Shown: positions 51,537 to 63,911, numbered from the stretch's first letter. The stretch: DNA of 64,000 nt from Phoronis australis (GCA_002633005.1 NMRA01000073.1:467791-531790); one strand, 5' to 3'. Program-made: numbers and translations. Notes: generated by a model from the letters alone, not told the origin.

Positions 51537-51680
51537 GATTTTTAGTGGGGGGGGGGGCAGAGCAAAGTAGTAGCCAGGATTTTGCCCGTCAGACATTTGC
51601 ACCTCCGAACTGCCAAATGGAGTCTGGGAGTTTTAGGGGGGACCATGGCCCCCTTGGGCCCCCTCTAAATCTGCCACTGG
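51537..51680. other. G-rich tract in CCDC167 last intron
   Basis: It includes a run of ten G at about 51547-51556 and GGGG/CCCC blocks. It could form a quadruplex; no gene was seen. Confidence 0.4.
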
Positions 51681-52602
51681 TTATGTTTGTGTTCTTAGGG
51701 ACTACACTTTCCTTAGCGTAAGATTTAAATTTCTATTTCTCAGAAATAGTTGTTTGGAGCACAACACCAATGACCTAAGTTTTAAGTCAATTTCCAGGAA
51801 ACAGATCCCAGACCCCACTAAGAGAAGCCAAACAAAATATCGTCAAATATTCAGCATTTCGTGAGTGTATGAATTTCCCAATTCATTGTAAAAATATTGT
51901 ACAAACTGTACACCGCTATTGATACACTTAAAAAGCAAGAGTGAACATACAGAAAACACTAGTAATTCTAAATATTACACAATCGTTATTTGATAGTGAA
52001 ATGAACAATTAATAAAAACTGCGCCATATTTTATTAGGGTAACGATGACAAATTACCATACTCATTTCCATAAAAATAGTCTAAGAAAATGGAAACGAGA
52101 CTTTCACGAGATTGTAATGGTAACTGGTTCTTGGATGGTTTCCCGCACACCGGTAGACTTCGGGTTGTTTGAAAACTAGTACTTCATTTGCATATTCCCA
52201 ATTTATTGAGACATGGCATCTTTAACTGCAAAGGCAACGTGCAATCTGAAGAATTAATAATAATTAACTGTGAACACTTCAATTCACCAATGAAATCTTT
52301 TTTTCTCAACAATGTAGACCAAGTCAAGTTACTAAAGCAGGTATGGCCAGTTTGGTTAAAATAGTTAATCTACTTACAGATACAGTTGCAAAATCTTGTT
52401 ACAGTAAAACATGCACAAGTCAGACAAGAATATGACAGATCTCCGCTTCTTAATTTGGACAAAGTTTCTCAGTATGGTTGCTCTAGCTCATGTCCTTGAC
52501 TTTCCAAATAAGTCGAATTTCACCTTAGTGGAATAAAATCTCTCAAATCTGGTTAGATCTGACTTATGTAAGTTTGACTGTATTTATTGAAAAGTTACTA
52601 AC

Positions 52603-52655
52603 CATAACTAGCCACATCCTTCCTCAATGACTCTTCTTCATCTTGCAGACATTCT
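52603..52655 (-). CDS. CCDC167: CCDC167, middle exon
   Basis: This exon encodes ECLQDEEESLRKDVASY plus the first base of Glu. It aligns without gaps to the family's SLEKEKNSLMNKASNY segment, a charged coiled coil. The acceptor tcatatcccatatttcag is strong and the donor TTATG/GTTAGT is fair. Phases (one base in, one base out) fit both neighbours. Confidence 0.85.
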
Positions 52656-53603
52656 CTGAAATATGGGATATGAAATAACTGGGATGAAACATACTCCACA
52701 ACAACTGCATGCATCTCTACCAAAATGGCAAAACACACAGTAAAAAAATACCAGAGCAAGACGTAACTGGCATTGAAAATAATTGAATTTATAAGATGCT
52801 CACTGCAAAACTTGAAACGAGACAATAGTATTTGAACAAACCTAAGGTTAAATTTTCTGTCTTCCCTATTGGTAGCAGCCCTTCATTAACACAAACGTCG
52901 TTGAAGACACGACTCTACTTTTTGGTTAACAGCTTAATAGAGATGTAGAGTCTAAACAATTTCAATTCTTCAGATGTGCAGCTATGTAGCAAAACAAGAG
53001 ACACTTGAGATTTCAACAATGCAATCATCAAATGCTGACTAGAGAAACTAGACATGAGACAACTCCTACGTTAACATTAAGCCAGACTGTGACTAACCTG
53101 TCCTAATCGATTCACTAATTAATGATCGTGGCTTAGCAGCAATGCTTAAGAAAACAAAGTTGCTAATTTCTCTTACAATGCATCCATTTTAAAAATTCAA
53201 AGACGGCTACAATTTAGTTTTTAATGTTAAAAACAGTCATGTTGGTCATTTGCTTTTACTTATTGCTTGTTTTTTTACTTTAAAACTCCTACACTAAATA
53301 GGCTTGTTTGTTTACCACTGCATGTAATTACTTCACTGATTCAGCACATTCAGCCAAGCCCAATGAATAGTGAGCATCTCACTTCAATCTATGACGGCAC
53401 CATGAAGCCTTTGATATGCCGAGGATTTCGCTGGATACTTTGGGATAAACAGTGCACATATTTTCTCGTCCACTTGCATGCAAATCACGTTAGTGTCAGT
53501 TCTGTACAAACTTCTTATTTAATTCTAGTATACTCAGCTTGGCATGAATGTACAACAAAATATATGTGACATCCAATAGAAAAAAATGTACAGATTACTA
53601 TAC

Positions 53604-53698
53604 CTTTGTTCACTTGTTAAAAGATCCTTTCTCAGTGAGAAATGGATCTTTTCTATCCTCTTTTCACATTTTGTAATCTTGCTTTCAGCAGCTTCAAT
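53604..53698 (-). CDS. CCDC167: CCDC167, second coding exon
   Basis: This exon encodes IEAAESKITKCEKRIEKIHF and SLRKDLLTSEQ. It aligns without gaps to IDGLEEKLSQCRRDLEAV of the vertebrate protein. The acceptor ttatttttggttttag is strong and the donor ACAAAG/GTATAG is fair. It starts in phase 0. The first coding exon (about 14 residues, usually Lys-rich) must lie further along the minus strand and was not found. Candidate ATG-donor pairs such as that at about 55332-55358 (MWICTEQRK) are unproven. Confidence 0.85.
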
Positions 53699-53719
53699 CT
53701 AAAACCAAAAATAACAACA

Positions 53720-55900
53720 TAATTAGCTCAAGAGCCGACGTCTGGACACTATAGTACGCGTGTTCCGTCTACAAGATGTGGTCTTGATCATGCTCACTCA
53801 ACAAGTTTAGTGCCAGGCCACTCAGGTAGACAGTAAAGCAACCCAAATCTCAAATATTATTATTACTGGGACCTTCACCTCTGCCAGAGCTGATGCTGTT
53901 ACTGTGTGATCAGCAATGCATGTGCCCCGTTTTTTGTTCCCCAGTCACAATTCCACGAATGACGACACTCCTTGCTGAATACGGTGTAATCATTCCACAA
54001 ACTAGCAGTAAACTAAACCAGGTCGAATTCTCCACAGCAAAGCATTACTGTGAACAAATTACCAACATCGGTGCTGACCTGCATTGAGTCCCACCGGGTG
54101 AAGTGCACCGGAGCCTCATTACCTCAGTAGACAATAAAACCTATAATGAAGTGATTCTAATCAAAACGATAATTTTCTATCCCTTGAGGGTAGTTTTTGG
54201 TCATGGAGAGGGTGGACTTCGTGAGAACTTAATTGTGTTTCAAAGGGGGATGAGGTGGACGTTCGGCCAGTCCACCGACTCCGGGTCATAAATTAGAATA
54301 TCGCGGACAGTGCAAGTTTTTGGCTTTGTGCTGAATTCGTAAAACTATGACTTGAAATATTCATTGAGGATAGCTTATAGCAGACGTATAGTGACAGCAA
54401 AAATTATATTTACAACAGGTGAACAGCAGAAAATTGCATAATATACGGGAAGAAAATTAGCACCTGCTTCACGATACTCATTTGCCCATAGATAGTCTAT
54501 GAATGATTTGCCTACGTGGAAAGACCAACAACGCTATCTTGTGGATGAAAACAATTACCCTGTTGTGCGTGAACTTGGGATCGTCAAGTGCTCTTGAGAT
54601 TAAGCAAGCGTTAGCGACATCTAGTGTGCAACTGTTAAGTAAAATTTCGAATGGTCGGTGGACACGAATTTGTTTGTCATGAGTTATTGTTTCTGTTTTA
54701 ATTATTTTTATTGCCCATTACGTATGTTATTCTGGTCTTGGTAATTGTTTCCAAAGGTGGCTTGACTGGGATGTTTGGGTGGGTGACTGGCATCCTGGGA
54801 TCTTTGCAACGAAAAGGATTAAGAGCTAGGTCGATACAATGAATAACTAGCGAGTACCTACAGTAGGCCTACCGAGAGGGGTTTCGCATTGAACAGTTTG
54901 TACCTGTCACATCATCCCCCATGTATACGCCAGTGCTTAGAGCTCGCAATTTGCGCGTAATTGGTGGAAGTGTTTTCATTTTATATCTCACTTATGACAG
55001 TCGTCAATCGTACGGTTGGCAGCATGGCCTTAAGTTGACGGGCGATCTGTAAATCAGGCCTTTCTTATCTGATTAGGGAGAAATTCAGATCACTTGCTGA
55101 GTAAAGGTGTTATTTTTGGCAAATAAAGTGGAAATACTAATTTCATTTTAAACGTGCAATTTCATGAATATTAGTTTTTATTGGTATGCTGTGTGATGTC
55201 ATCAGGTCTAAATATTGATGACAATCAGACAATAGTTAGGCTACAGAGCACAACTCTCTGAGATTCTGTTGACAGGTTTTGAATGTTCTCATATAGATGA
55301 TTAGACTTTTCTGGCCTACGATATTTTTACCTTTCTCTGCTCAGTACAGATCCACATTTACGCCAATGTATGTAAAGACTTTATGATATACAGACAAATG
55401 TGACCCAGTGAAATAATACTGTCGGTACCACTTGCTTTGGCACAATATCTTACAAACCACTGCCCAGCATTCGCTGTTTGAATAGCAACCATGTTAGACT
55501 GGAACAGAAACAAATATTTTATTAGCTTTGTCAAATTACGACATTGTGTAGTTTAGTTTGAAAAATATCGTATGCTAGATTTGTAAGTTTACACAGTATG
55601 TTTTATGTTGTATTGTAATTAGGTGGTATGTTGGAAAATAAAAACTTAGATCTGTCCATGCAGACATTGTTCAAGCAAAGTCACATTCTTATTTTTGAAT
55701 ATCTTTAAAAACTATCCACCATTTTCGTTGTAACATACATCATCTCCGAAGACTCCGGTCCACCTGCACTAACATGGTGAGCATGTTTTCTGTGACCACC
55801 TGAGCTTTAAGTTCCAAAAAGAACGGGCCCAGCTCGAGGATTTCATTTTTGTCTATGAAACTGTCTTATTAAAGGTATTAAAATTTTTATAAAATTGAAA
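53720..55900. other. Probable CCDC167 first intron or upstream region
   Basis: This AT-rich stretch has no supported exon. It should contain, or lead to, the missing first CCDC167 exon. Confidence 0.35.
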
Positions 55901-55904
55901 ATGT

Positions 55905-57095
55905 GAAACCCAATACTGTTTTAAGTAATGGTTAAATTTGGAATTACGTAGAAGACGATTGCTAATGTGTTAGAGTAGTCTCAAGAACAGGAATTGTGTT
56001 TTACAATTTATTGTAATCTGCGAGAGAAAGCTTGCTTCAACACTTATTTTTTGTAAAATGAAAAGACATTGACTCCAAGTTTGCTATATTAAAGGGAAAA
56101 GTATTTTGTTCGGAATTAATTTAGCATACAACTTTGCCAGTACCAAGGCAAGGGCAACGGATGGTATCCTATGTCCGCCCTCTTAGACGACACCTTTTTC
56201 GCAGAGTTTGAACAACTAGGTGGCATACAAAAAGGCATGGAGAACTTTTTACTAGACTGGCAAACAGTAAATAATAAGAATCGGTGATACAATGGTAAAA
56301 CGTGATGTAAACTCTATCCACTCGATGCCGCAATATGGAGCAGAAATATGTGATAAGCAGTCGATGCCCTGTCAACCACTGACATATCAGCCAATCAGAG
56401 ACTGCTGTCAGCATTAGTGTTTTTACAATAACATGTGAATCAGCTTTTGTTTGGAGCGCAACTCTGGCTAATATGAGTTTTATCTGTACATTAGAACCGG
56501 TTTATTGAGGCATTATTTTTACTACAGTCATCTTTTAAAACTTGGCATTGGGTAAAAATTAATCGCCGATAATTTACAGGGACGGAACAATTGTTCATAA
56601 CGTCTTGTAATTTTTCAAAGAATGCTTACTTCACAACATAGGGTTTGTAAAGCGAAAATAGAATGCCCTGCTTAAACGTGGAATTCGGAGGAAAATAATT
56701 GTTAACGTGTTCAATAAAGTCTCAAGATAGGAAAAAAAGTTGTGCTTACAAGATATTGTAACCAGCCAGAGAATGTTTGATTCACCATGTGACTTTGTAA
56801 AGCTAATATTCCATCATTCCAAGTTTAAGCAAGGGAGTGGCTTGCTTAAACTTGGAATTGGGTAGAAAACAATTGCGAATACATTCAGAGGTGTTCCAAA
56901 CGTAATAGAAAATGCCTTTATGATATACTGTAACCGGTCAGAGAATAGTTGCTGCACCACACGATTTTTTGTAAAGAAGAAATTGAATTATTCCAAGTTT
57001 AAGCAATGGTGTGGCTTGCTTAAACTTAGAATTGGGTGCAAAAATATGAAATGCATTCAGGAGGTGTTTCAAAAGCAATAGAAAATGCATTTGCC
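55905..57095. repeat. Satellite-like tandem repeat, period 174 bases
   Basis: The anchor word TAAACTTGGAATTGGG (variants) occurs at 56673, 56847 and 57021, exactly 174 bases apart. Shorter or diverged units start near 56535 and 55933. Each unit contains a gtaa(c/t)c.g.(c)agagaa block and a ttttgtaaa block. Two units carry a dyad, for example TTCCAAGTTTAAGCAA (56817-56832) with its exact complement at 56842-56857. Confidence 0.75.
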
Positions 57096-57110
57096 CTGGA
57101 TGTCGCGGGC

Positions 57111-58720
57111 ATACAGGGGCGATAGTACGTCCCCACAAAAAGTTAATCATTTCAAAATACAGGAAATAAAATCAAATGAAACATGCATATGTGCACATGG
57201 AGTTATAAAACAACTCATAACATAAGTCTGAAAACGATTCAGTCAAGATAATTTGAACGATGAAAATCTGTCGCGGTTTGCTCGAGTTTCTCTTACCGGG
57301 TGCCATTTTGAAGAAGTTAAGTGAAATCACGAAATGACGAATATAAACTCCAAGGGACACAAATCTTACAAATTTCACCTGATACCGTCTCATGATATTT
57401 TGCAAGTGTCACGCGCTTCGCCCAGTCTCACGCTAGCATGTGCTTAACTCACGTGACTCAGTTGACTCATACTTTGTGGTTATCGCGCGCGCGGTGAAAA
57501 AGTTAACGGCAACCAAAAAAGTGGAGTTCGAATTCTTTGCCAAAGTCAGCTTAAAATTCTCACAGTACTAAGCTTCATCGAAGATATGTATAAAAGTAGA
57601 AAGGACCAATGATGAAAGTAAGCGCTTTTTTAAATGATAGTTTTGAGTGTGGAATGTATTTTTGACGAGGTGAAGACTCAAAATCGCCGGGTGACCGGAT
57701 TTGGGTAACCGCACGTTTAAAATACATGTAACGAAATGCGTACAGAAAGCGAATGGAAGTATTGTAGCCCCTAAATGGCCAACCGAGGGGCTACGTGTTG
57801 CCTACTCGTCTGAGAGCTCGAAAGCCACATTTCTTGTAGGCCTAACACAGCTAATCAAAGCAGAAATATCTCTGGGCTTCCCTTAGTGATCGAAGTTTTG
57901 TTTATTGATTTACCACTGAATGGAGCAGCAGATATTTCCGAGGGGTTTTCCCGGCCGAGGCCGGGCTTTTTAGTCACAGGAAGCAGTGGTTACCCGCGCA
58001 CTGACTCCCCATGCAGAGTCGAGGCAACACGTAGCCCCTCGGTTGGCCGGTTATACATATGTAGTCCTACAATACTTCCTTTCGCTCTCTGTACGAATTT
58101 CGTCCGTGTATTTTAAACGGGCGGTAGGCCAAATCCGGCCACCGATTAGGAGTTTTCACCTCGTCAAAAAAACATTCCACACTTAAAACTATCACTCAAA
58201 AAAGCGCTTACTTTCTTCAGTGGTCCCTTCTACTTCTATCTTCGATGAAGCTTAGTTACGAGAATTCATGTGACTTTAGCGAAGAATTCCAACTACACTT
58301 TTTGGCCGTTACCGTTAATTTTTACACTACCCGCGCGATAACCACAAAGTATTTTAACTGCGTCACGTGAGTTAGGCAAAGGCTAGAGCGTGAGACTGAG
58401 CGAAGCGCATGACGCTGGCGCGTGACACTTGCAAAATAGCATGAAGGAAAGGTATCAGATGAAATTTGTAAGATGTGTGTCCCGGCTTGGACTTTTTATT
58501 CGTCAACATCCGTGATTTTACGTAACTTATGGCACTTGGTAAGAGAAACTCGAGCAAACCACGACAGATTTTCATAGATTTGTTCAAATTATCTTGACTG
58601 AATCGCCTCCAGACTTATGGTGTGGTTAGATATAGCTATATATGCATGTTTAATTTGATTTTATTTTCTGTATTTTGAAATTCGTAACTTTTTGTGGGGA
58701 TTGTACTATCGTCCTTGTAT
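57111..58720. mobile_element. Large foldback element with 0.69 kb inverted arms
   Basis: Left arm 57111-57802, right arm 58023-58720, spacer 220 bases. The ends match as ATACAGGGGCGATAGTAC and its diverged complement. The inner ends match as GGCAACACGTAGCCCCTCGG. The arms are GC- and CpG-richer than the surroundings and contain CACGTGA, TGACTCA-like and CCACAAAGTAT words, a run like a promoter. Both arms keep an ATGGCA(C)C..GGTAAGAG word, resembling a start codon with a splice donor. No transposase was seen. No target duplication was identified. Confidence 0.75.
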
Positions 58721-59404
58721 GATACATTATTGTAATTGCTCGAGCGACATAGCCCTATTTTCCCGTTCCACTAAAAACGCACTACGTGATTTTTTTGTGG
58801 AACCCGAAATTTCCCATTCGTTTGACAAAAAACGCGATTTTTGGCAGCGAACATTTCACCCTTGCGTTTTGGCAAAGACCCGGAAGCTCCGCTTTTTATC
58901 CGGATGTCCCGCTTTACACTGAATCCAGTTGCCCCGTTTTCTCTATCCAACAGGTGTTCAGTAAGGGTAATCTGAAAACCTAAGGTACGGAATTGGCCAT
59001 TTCTCATGCTACTAAAAGTGGAAAGTCATGCATAAATTGAGGCATAACTCTTTTACTGTAACGTATTTCGAAACCAAAGTAGCCTGAAGGTCTAACATTT
59101 GCAAGGTCATTGGGTGTAATGTTAGGTGACAAAAGTTTTGAAAGTACACTTTTGTCTTGTCACCATGGTCCATTAACAGTTTCATGTTGACTTGCAGGTC
59201 GCTGATCAAATTGCACGAATGGGAATTTTCCTACGATAATGGTTTGCGAGTCCGAGTCCACGGTACGCACGAATACACTGTCTGGGACGTCGTCGCCCGA
59301 TTTGTTTCACTGCTGTTCCACGTTCATAGAGTTGCTCAGCAAATTTCGGAAATTTACAGAGCAGAACTGGCCTGAACACACTCCCCTCCTCGCTGGTGAA
59401 AATC

Positions 59405-59426
59405 ATGGCAGAAGAGAATAATGGGT
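59405..59426 (+). CDS. Gene C, candidate first coding exon
   Basis: ATG-initiated MAEENNG plus one base is followed by a strong donor, GGGT/GTAAGTG. It lies in CpG-richer sequence typical of a gene start. It is called from the start, donor and context only. Confidence 0.35.
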
Positions 59427-59658
59427 GTAAGTGCCGACGCACTCTTGTGTTTGTAGTCTGACTATATTCGCCATCTGTTGGTGGTTTATGTGTTTGCTCT
59501 TCAGCTTCTACCGCGTATATTTTCCACGTGACTAATTCTTCAATAGAATTTTGCATATGTATAACTGCTCGGCACACCATGGTTTATAGCTGTAACGCGC
59601 GCCAGCTTAGCTCATTCGTGCTTCAACGTTCTTACATGTATCTTGAGTTTCAGTTTAG

Positions 59659-59682
59659 TCGTGATCTATGCCGCAAATTGGT
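59659..59682 (+). CDS. Gene C, candidate 24-base cassette exon
   Basis: The acceptor gtttcagtttag and donor TTGGT/GTAAGTAT flank 24 bases encoding VIYAANW. It starts with two bases and ends with one, so it can be included or skipped without shifting the frame. Confidence 0.3.
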
Positions 59683-59893
59683 GTAAGTATTTTGTACTTA
59701 GTTTTGTTACAGTACATAGTCAGTACTTCAACGTAATTGTAACGCGTACTCTGTAACTTTAATTAGCGTTGCCTCTAGTAGTTTGACGTTGTCCGAATAA
59801 GAATATATGCAATGTTTAACGTTAGTATTGTAACTTAGTAAACGACCAACGTATTGTTCAATTGTCTCATAGAACGTTTTTTGTATGTTACAG

Positions 59894-60021
59894 TTGAACC
59901 GAGTAACTATAAGAAAGAAACGAATAAAGTTTGTCAACGCAACTTATGCTCGAGTTCTCCATGTGGCTTTAACGATTTTCGCGACCACAATGGGTGTCTT
60001 GGGCGAAAAATGTTCTTTTAA
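59894..60021 (+). CDS. Gene C, candidate exon 3
   Basis: The acceptor tttttgtatgttacag is strong. The frame that follows exon 1 or the cassette reads EPSNYKKETNKVCQRNLCSS, then PCGFNDFRDHNGC, and ends at TAA. The Cys spacing is suggestive, but I recognise no domain. A second frame in the same place is longer (77 codons) but starts inside the acceptor. It could be a terminal exon, or an exon with an unseen donor. Confidence 0.3.
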
Positions 60022-60299
60022 TCATGTTACAGGGGCCGCTAGAGAGGCTAAAATACGTTGCCCCTTAATTGGTACCGAGGGAGTGGAGCTATTAAATTGC
60101 TGGGTTGCGCGAGTTTGAGACAACGGCAATTACATTGGAGGCTTGTAAATAGACTTCAAAAGCACTGTACCATTGCTCGCATTGTCACCAGGTCTAACCG
60201 ACTGGGTGGGTTAAAGTTATCTCAAACCTTACTTAGTGGCCTCTATTTTAGCTTGTATATAAAAAAACTAGGCTTTATCAATTAGTACATGTAAATATT

Positions 60300-61200
60300 T
60301 TCTTAAAAAAGATCAGGTAATATAAAATGTGTTTTATACTTGTGTACCATTATTACTATCATTATTATATTCACATCTTTTAAATCAAATATTCATTTTT
60401 AAGAAATGTACATTCATAGCAAAATAACCCTTCCGTCGATTTTGACGTTTTTTTCAAATGAAAACTTCCCCAGTTACCTCAAAAACGCTGTTAAGAACTT
60501 TTTATTAGTCTTTTCGTTTGGTTTCTAGGACAAAACAATTCGCAAAAAGTAAGGTGTTTTTTTTTGTAAAAAAAAAATAGCAGTCGTATTCGTCTTTGTT
60601 ACATTACGCAAAAACTGGGTTTATATAGCGAAAATCCTGAATAAACATTAAGTTTTGAAAGTTTCGGCGAAATCTACCCAGCAGTTTCCGAGAACTCGTG
60701 TTCTATAGTTCGAATTAAGTCGATTTACCGAAGCCGAGAAAATCCGATTAAGTTGTGAGACATGAAAGTCTCAAGGTCTTCGGTGAGAACTAGTTTTCGG
60801 TCAATATAACCTATGCATGCCTAATCATGTTCACTGTTTCAACATTCGCGCGCAATGTCAACTGAATTTGCAGTGCGTAATTAACTTAATTACCACAAAA
60901 ACTTTCAATCAGCCACGTCGATTTCCAATGTGTGAGTCCAACTACGTCATGCAGGCGGAGCTAAGTAAACATATTAAGTTGGTCAAGCTGGTGCATTGTG
61001 GTCCACTTTAAAGTAGGTCAACAGTTCATTGTTATGCACACCACCCCGTAAATGCAACCATGGGCCTCATCGGCGGACACATGGTCGTACAAGATGCTGC
61101 TTGGCTGCTAGTACAAGAATTCTATTAGAGACCAAATGTCACCATCGCTTTCAATATGGAAGCTCGGCAATGGTCCCCTGTAGTAGCCAAAGCATTGTGC
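60300..61200. other. Noncoding stretch
   Basis: AT-rich sequence with poly-T and poly-A runs near 60560-60580. No exon or element is supported. Confidence 0.35.
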
Positions 61201-61221
61201 CGTCAGCTATAATGTGACCTT

Positions 61222-61915
61222 GGCAGTATGAATGCAATCACGATAGTAGCAACAGATGGATCCTTCGATGTTGCAACTAACCGTGCGTGATGGGGCTATC
61301 AAATACTTTGCGCTGACAATTGCGGAAGGCAGCTGCTGCCACCACGTGTACACAAGTAGTAGACGGATGGAGTTTTAAGTTATGCAACGCGCCCTAACCG
61401 TTGAAGCTACCACACCTAGGCCTGGAGAAGGCATAATCTTTGCCATCGATGACTCAATAAAAGTTCGACCTGGAAATCTCCCAGCCAATTGGGTGTCTTC
61501 CGATCACGCCACCCTCATCATACAGTGATCTGGTCTTTCGTACCTGGCCACGCCGGTGTCTTGGTAAGTGAGCGTGCAGATTACCTCGCTAGCTCGTGCA
61601 CCACCAATGAACCCCTCTACTCGGCTGATGTTAAGCTACTGGCTCACCGACGCACCTTCGAGCAGACTTCGTCCCAACTGGCTGAGTTCAACTATGGTAG
61701 CCGACTGCTCGAAGCAGGTATTACTTATGGCCATGCTGCTAAAAGTCATAACAAGAGCCGTGCCCGAGTGTTGTTCAATCAGATGCCGACTCTGAGGCAA
61801 CGTTAGCCCTGGAGTTCTGCACCTTTTGCTATTACGGGGATGGTCTGGGGAGGGAATCAATGCACCAGCATATGCCCAATGATCCTGTCCGCGACAGGTA
61901 TTACACACCACGCAA
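61222..61915 (+). pseudogene. Decayed non-LTR retrotransposon RNase H region
   Basis: Recognisable RNase H landmarks occur in order: ATDGSF (Asp at 61255-61257), RMEF (Glu at 61370-61372), FAIDDS (Asp at 61448-61450) and SFVPGHAGVLVSERADYLAS (Asp at 61579-61581). After these come VLFNQMPTLRQR and a Cys/His tail, FCTFC...RESMHQHM. The landmarks fall in shifting frames, with at least two frameshifts and several stops, so it is inactive. VPGHAGV..ERAD.LA is typical of RNase H in retrotransposon polyproteins. It is distinct in sequence from the remnant at 17 kb. Confidence 0.75.
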
Positions 61916-61929
61916 CGGGACACTGATAT

Positions 61930-63080
61930 GAAACCCAAGTATGAAATGAACAACAGAAATCGAGTCAGTTGAAGTGCATCGTGAGCATGAGATCAAAACA
62001 GAGAAGTATCAAATTACCTATCAAATTAAGGAATTTGAGTGAGGATTTATCTCTTTTCCCAACTTGCTGTGTTCGTGAACACAAAGTCACAGAGGCGTGA
62101 GGTGACTCGTAACATTCTCTCTCAATTTGGTCGTATGCACTCAAAGACACAACTCCCTCAAGTACTTTATTTCCATTTCTGTTGTGAAAGGATTCGATTA
62201 CATCAAAAAATTTCAGTTGATCCACTATTGTTGTTTCACTTTCGTACTATTCTACGTTTCCTCAAACTACAGTATCCTTTAAACGATCTGGATTACCTTA
62301 TTTAGTTTCAGATTTAATTTCTATCTAATTTATTTATCACAAAACTCTTACCTGAAAGTTTCGGATAGGTAGTTGGAGTAATTAGTTAACTGAGTCATAT
62401 TTTTGTAAAAGTCACTGCATCCTGAAGTGTTACTGAAGAATGTAATTGTATATAACGACACAAAAGGTCCAGTTAATATATGAAGATATATAATTTTGGA
62501 TGAATGCTTGACTTCATTCTTCACAACATCGGTGGAAGATTCATATTCTAAAATGTTTGTTGCTATCCGACAGCAATATTTTGAATCAATGAAACTATTT
62601 TCCTACTCGTTTAATTAATCATTTATATAACCTCTCTGATTCAATTCCTTTTTATGTCACTATTACATCCAAATTAGTTAATAATTAGTTGAACAATTAA
62701 TCTGCCAAATTGTACATGAATGGTTTCATTACTACACTCTATTATTTTTCACATTTTAGTTACACTCTTGTTTCTTAGAATCCGAAAATATTTCTTAAAC
62801 ATGTCAGATATGCAGATTGATAACTGTTTATGGAGTAATTACTGATCTTTTGGTGTTAGCACACTCGCAAACCATCAAAAGTTAACGACGACTTTCAAAT
62901 TATATGACTCTTATGCAACTTGGTTGAAAAAAACGGCGGAGTTGCAAAAAGTTTTAGTGAAAGTAGAGACGGCGACATTTTTCGTATTGCCCTAGTTATT
63001 ATGATTAAATTTTGTCCAAGGTACACCATTTTGGTATCGCATTAGAGACCACGTGGTGCTTGATCATGTTGATAAATTTT
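61930..63080. other. Noncoding stretch
   Basis: AT-rich sequence with short frames only. Nothing is supported. Confidence 0.35.
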
Positions 63081-63082
63081 AG

Positions 63083-63405
63083 GGAAATTTCAAGCCTTCG
63101 GAACTATTGTAACACGTCTGGCTTTATTTTACGCGGTAACACCCACGGCCGGCTTCCAGAGTCGTAAGGAGATGATCCCGAGTTTGATAACGTTTAAGAC
63201 CATTAGATCGCAAAATATTCCAAAATATCTGGTCGATTTGGAAGAAGTTTCCAAAGAAGGCAGTTTTAAACTTACATTAATTTGTACTAAACAGACATCC
63301 ACGCTGAGTCCTATGATAGCAAGAATCAACAATGAACACAACCTAGTCCCACGCATGCGCGGAAAACCGCATGAGATCGAAGTCGGTATTCCAGTTCAAG
63401 AGTAG
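63083..63405 (+). CDS. Candidate terminal exon, unidentified
   Basis: The acceptor gttgataaattttag is followed by 107 open codons ending in TAG. The peptide includes FYAVTPTAGFQSRKEMIPSL, PKYLVDLEEVSKEGSFKLTL and RMRGKPHEIEVGIPVQE. G+C is raised within it. It starts with two bases, so it could follow the 59405 or 59659 exons of gene C in frame. No family was recognised. Confidence 0.35.
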
Positions 63406-63764
63406 CTGCAGCATAGACGTACTTGCTGGTCCTCTACGTGCCTAGCCAGCTGGCTACTGACCACCTAATGGCACGCAGGGAACCAGCGAGCATGGACATG
63501 TTAATGCTGTGATGTTTATGATCTGCAGTTTTATGATAGGAACAACCAAAAATTTTCCAGCTATAATGTTTGTATTAATCCACTGAAGACTTCAGTCTTG
63601 TTTGCAAGAAAGTGATTTTGAAATCTATTGTATACGATGTCATTTCTCTTCCTTTAACGAGTTACATTTCCGTTGACTTAGTTATCTTCGTTGACGTTAC
63701 TTTCCTTCTGTTGACGCATCAGTACTGATAAAGCCTCGTTACGAGTAACGCCAGAGACGTCAGC

Positions 63765-63911
63765 ATGACAGAAGCCTTGCTACCAGAGTCAATAGCCGCG
63801 TTTTCCTTCATAAAGTCTAACGTTCCTAAGGACTTGGCCACTGAAAGTAGACAATGTTTTGTTGCAAAAGTTCATTGTATTTTCTTGAGGAAATTTTCAT
63901 TGAGCTTCTGA
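63765..63911 (+). CDS. Candidate first exon at window edge, unidentified
   Basis: The ATG follows a CRE-like word (GACGTCAGC) and opens MTEALLPESIAAFSFIKSNV, then PKDLATE, with a stop at 63909-63911. A donor may lie near GAAA/GTAGAC, in which case the stop is intronic. It is called from composition and context only. Confidence 0.3.
   Translation: MTEALLPESIAAFSFIKSNVPKDLATESRQCFVAKVHCIFLRKFSLSF

Noticed and set aside
57172-57405. Minus-strand frame MAPGKRNSSKPRQ as CCDC167 first exon
   Set aside because: It lies in a foldback arm present in three copies, and its donor phase does not fit the next CCDC167 exon.
59206-59580. 124-codon minus-strand frame
   Set aside because: No homology or splice partner. 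It probably overlaps the CpG-rich gene C promoter.
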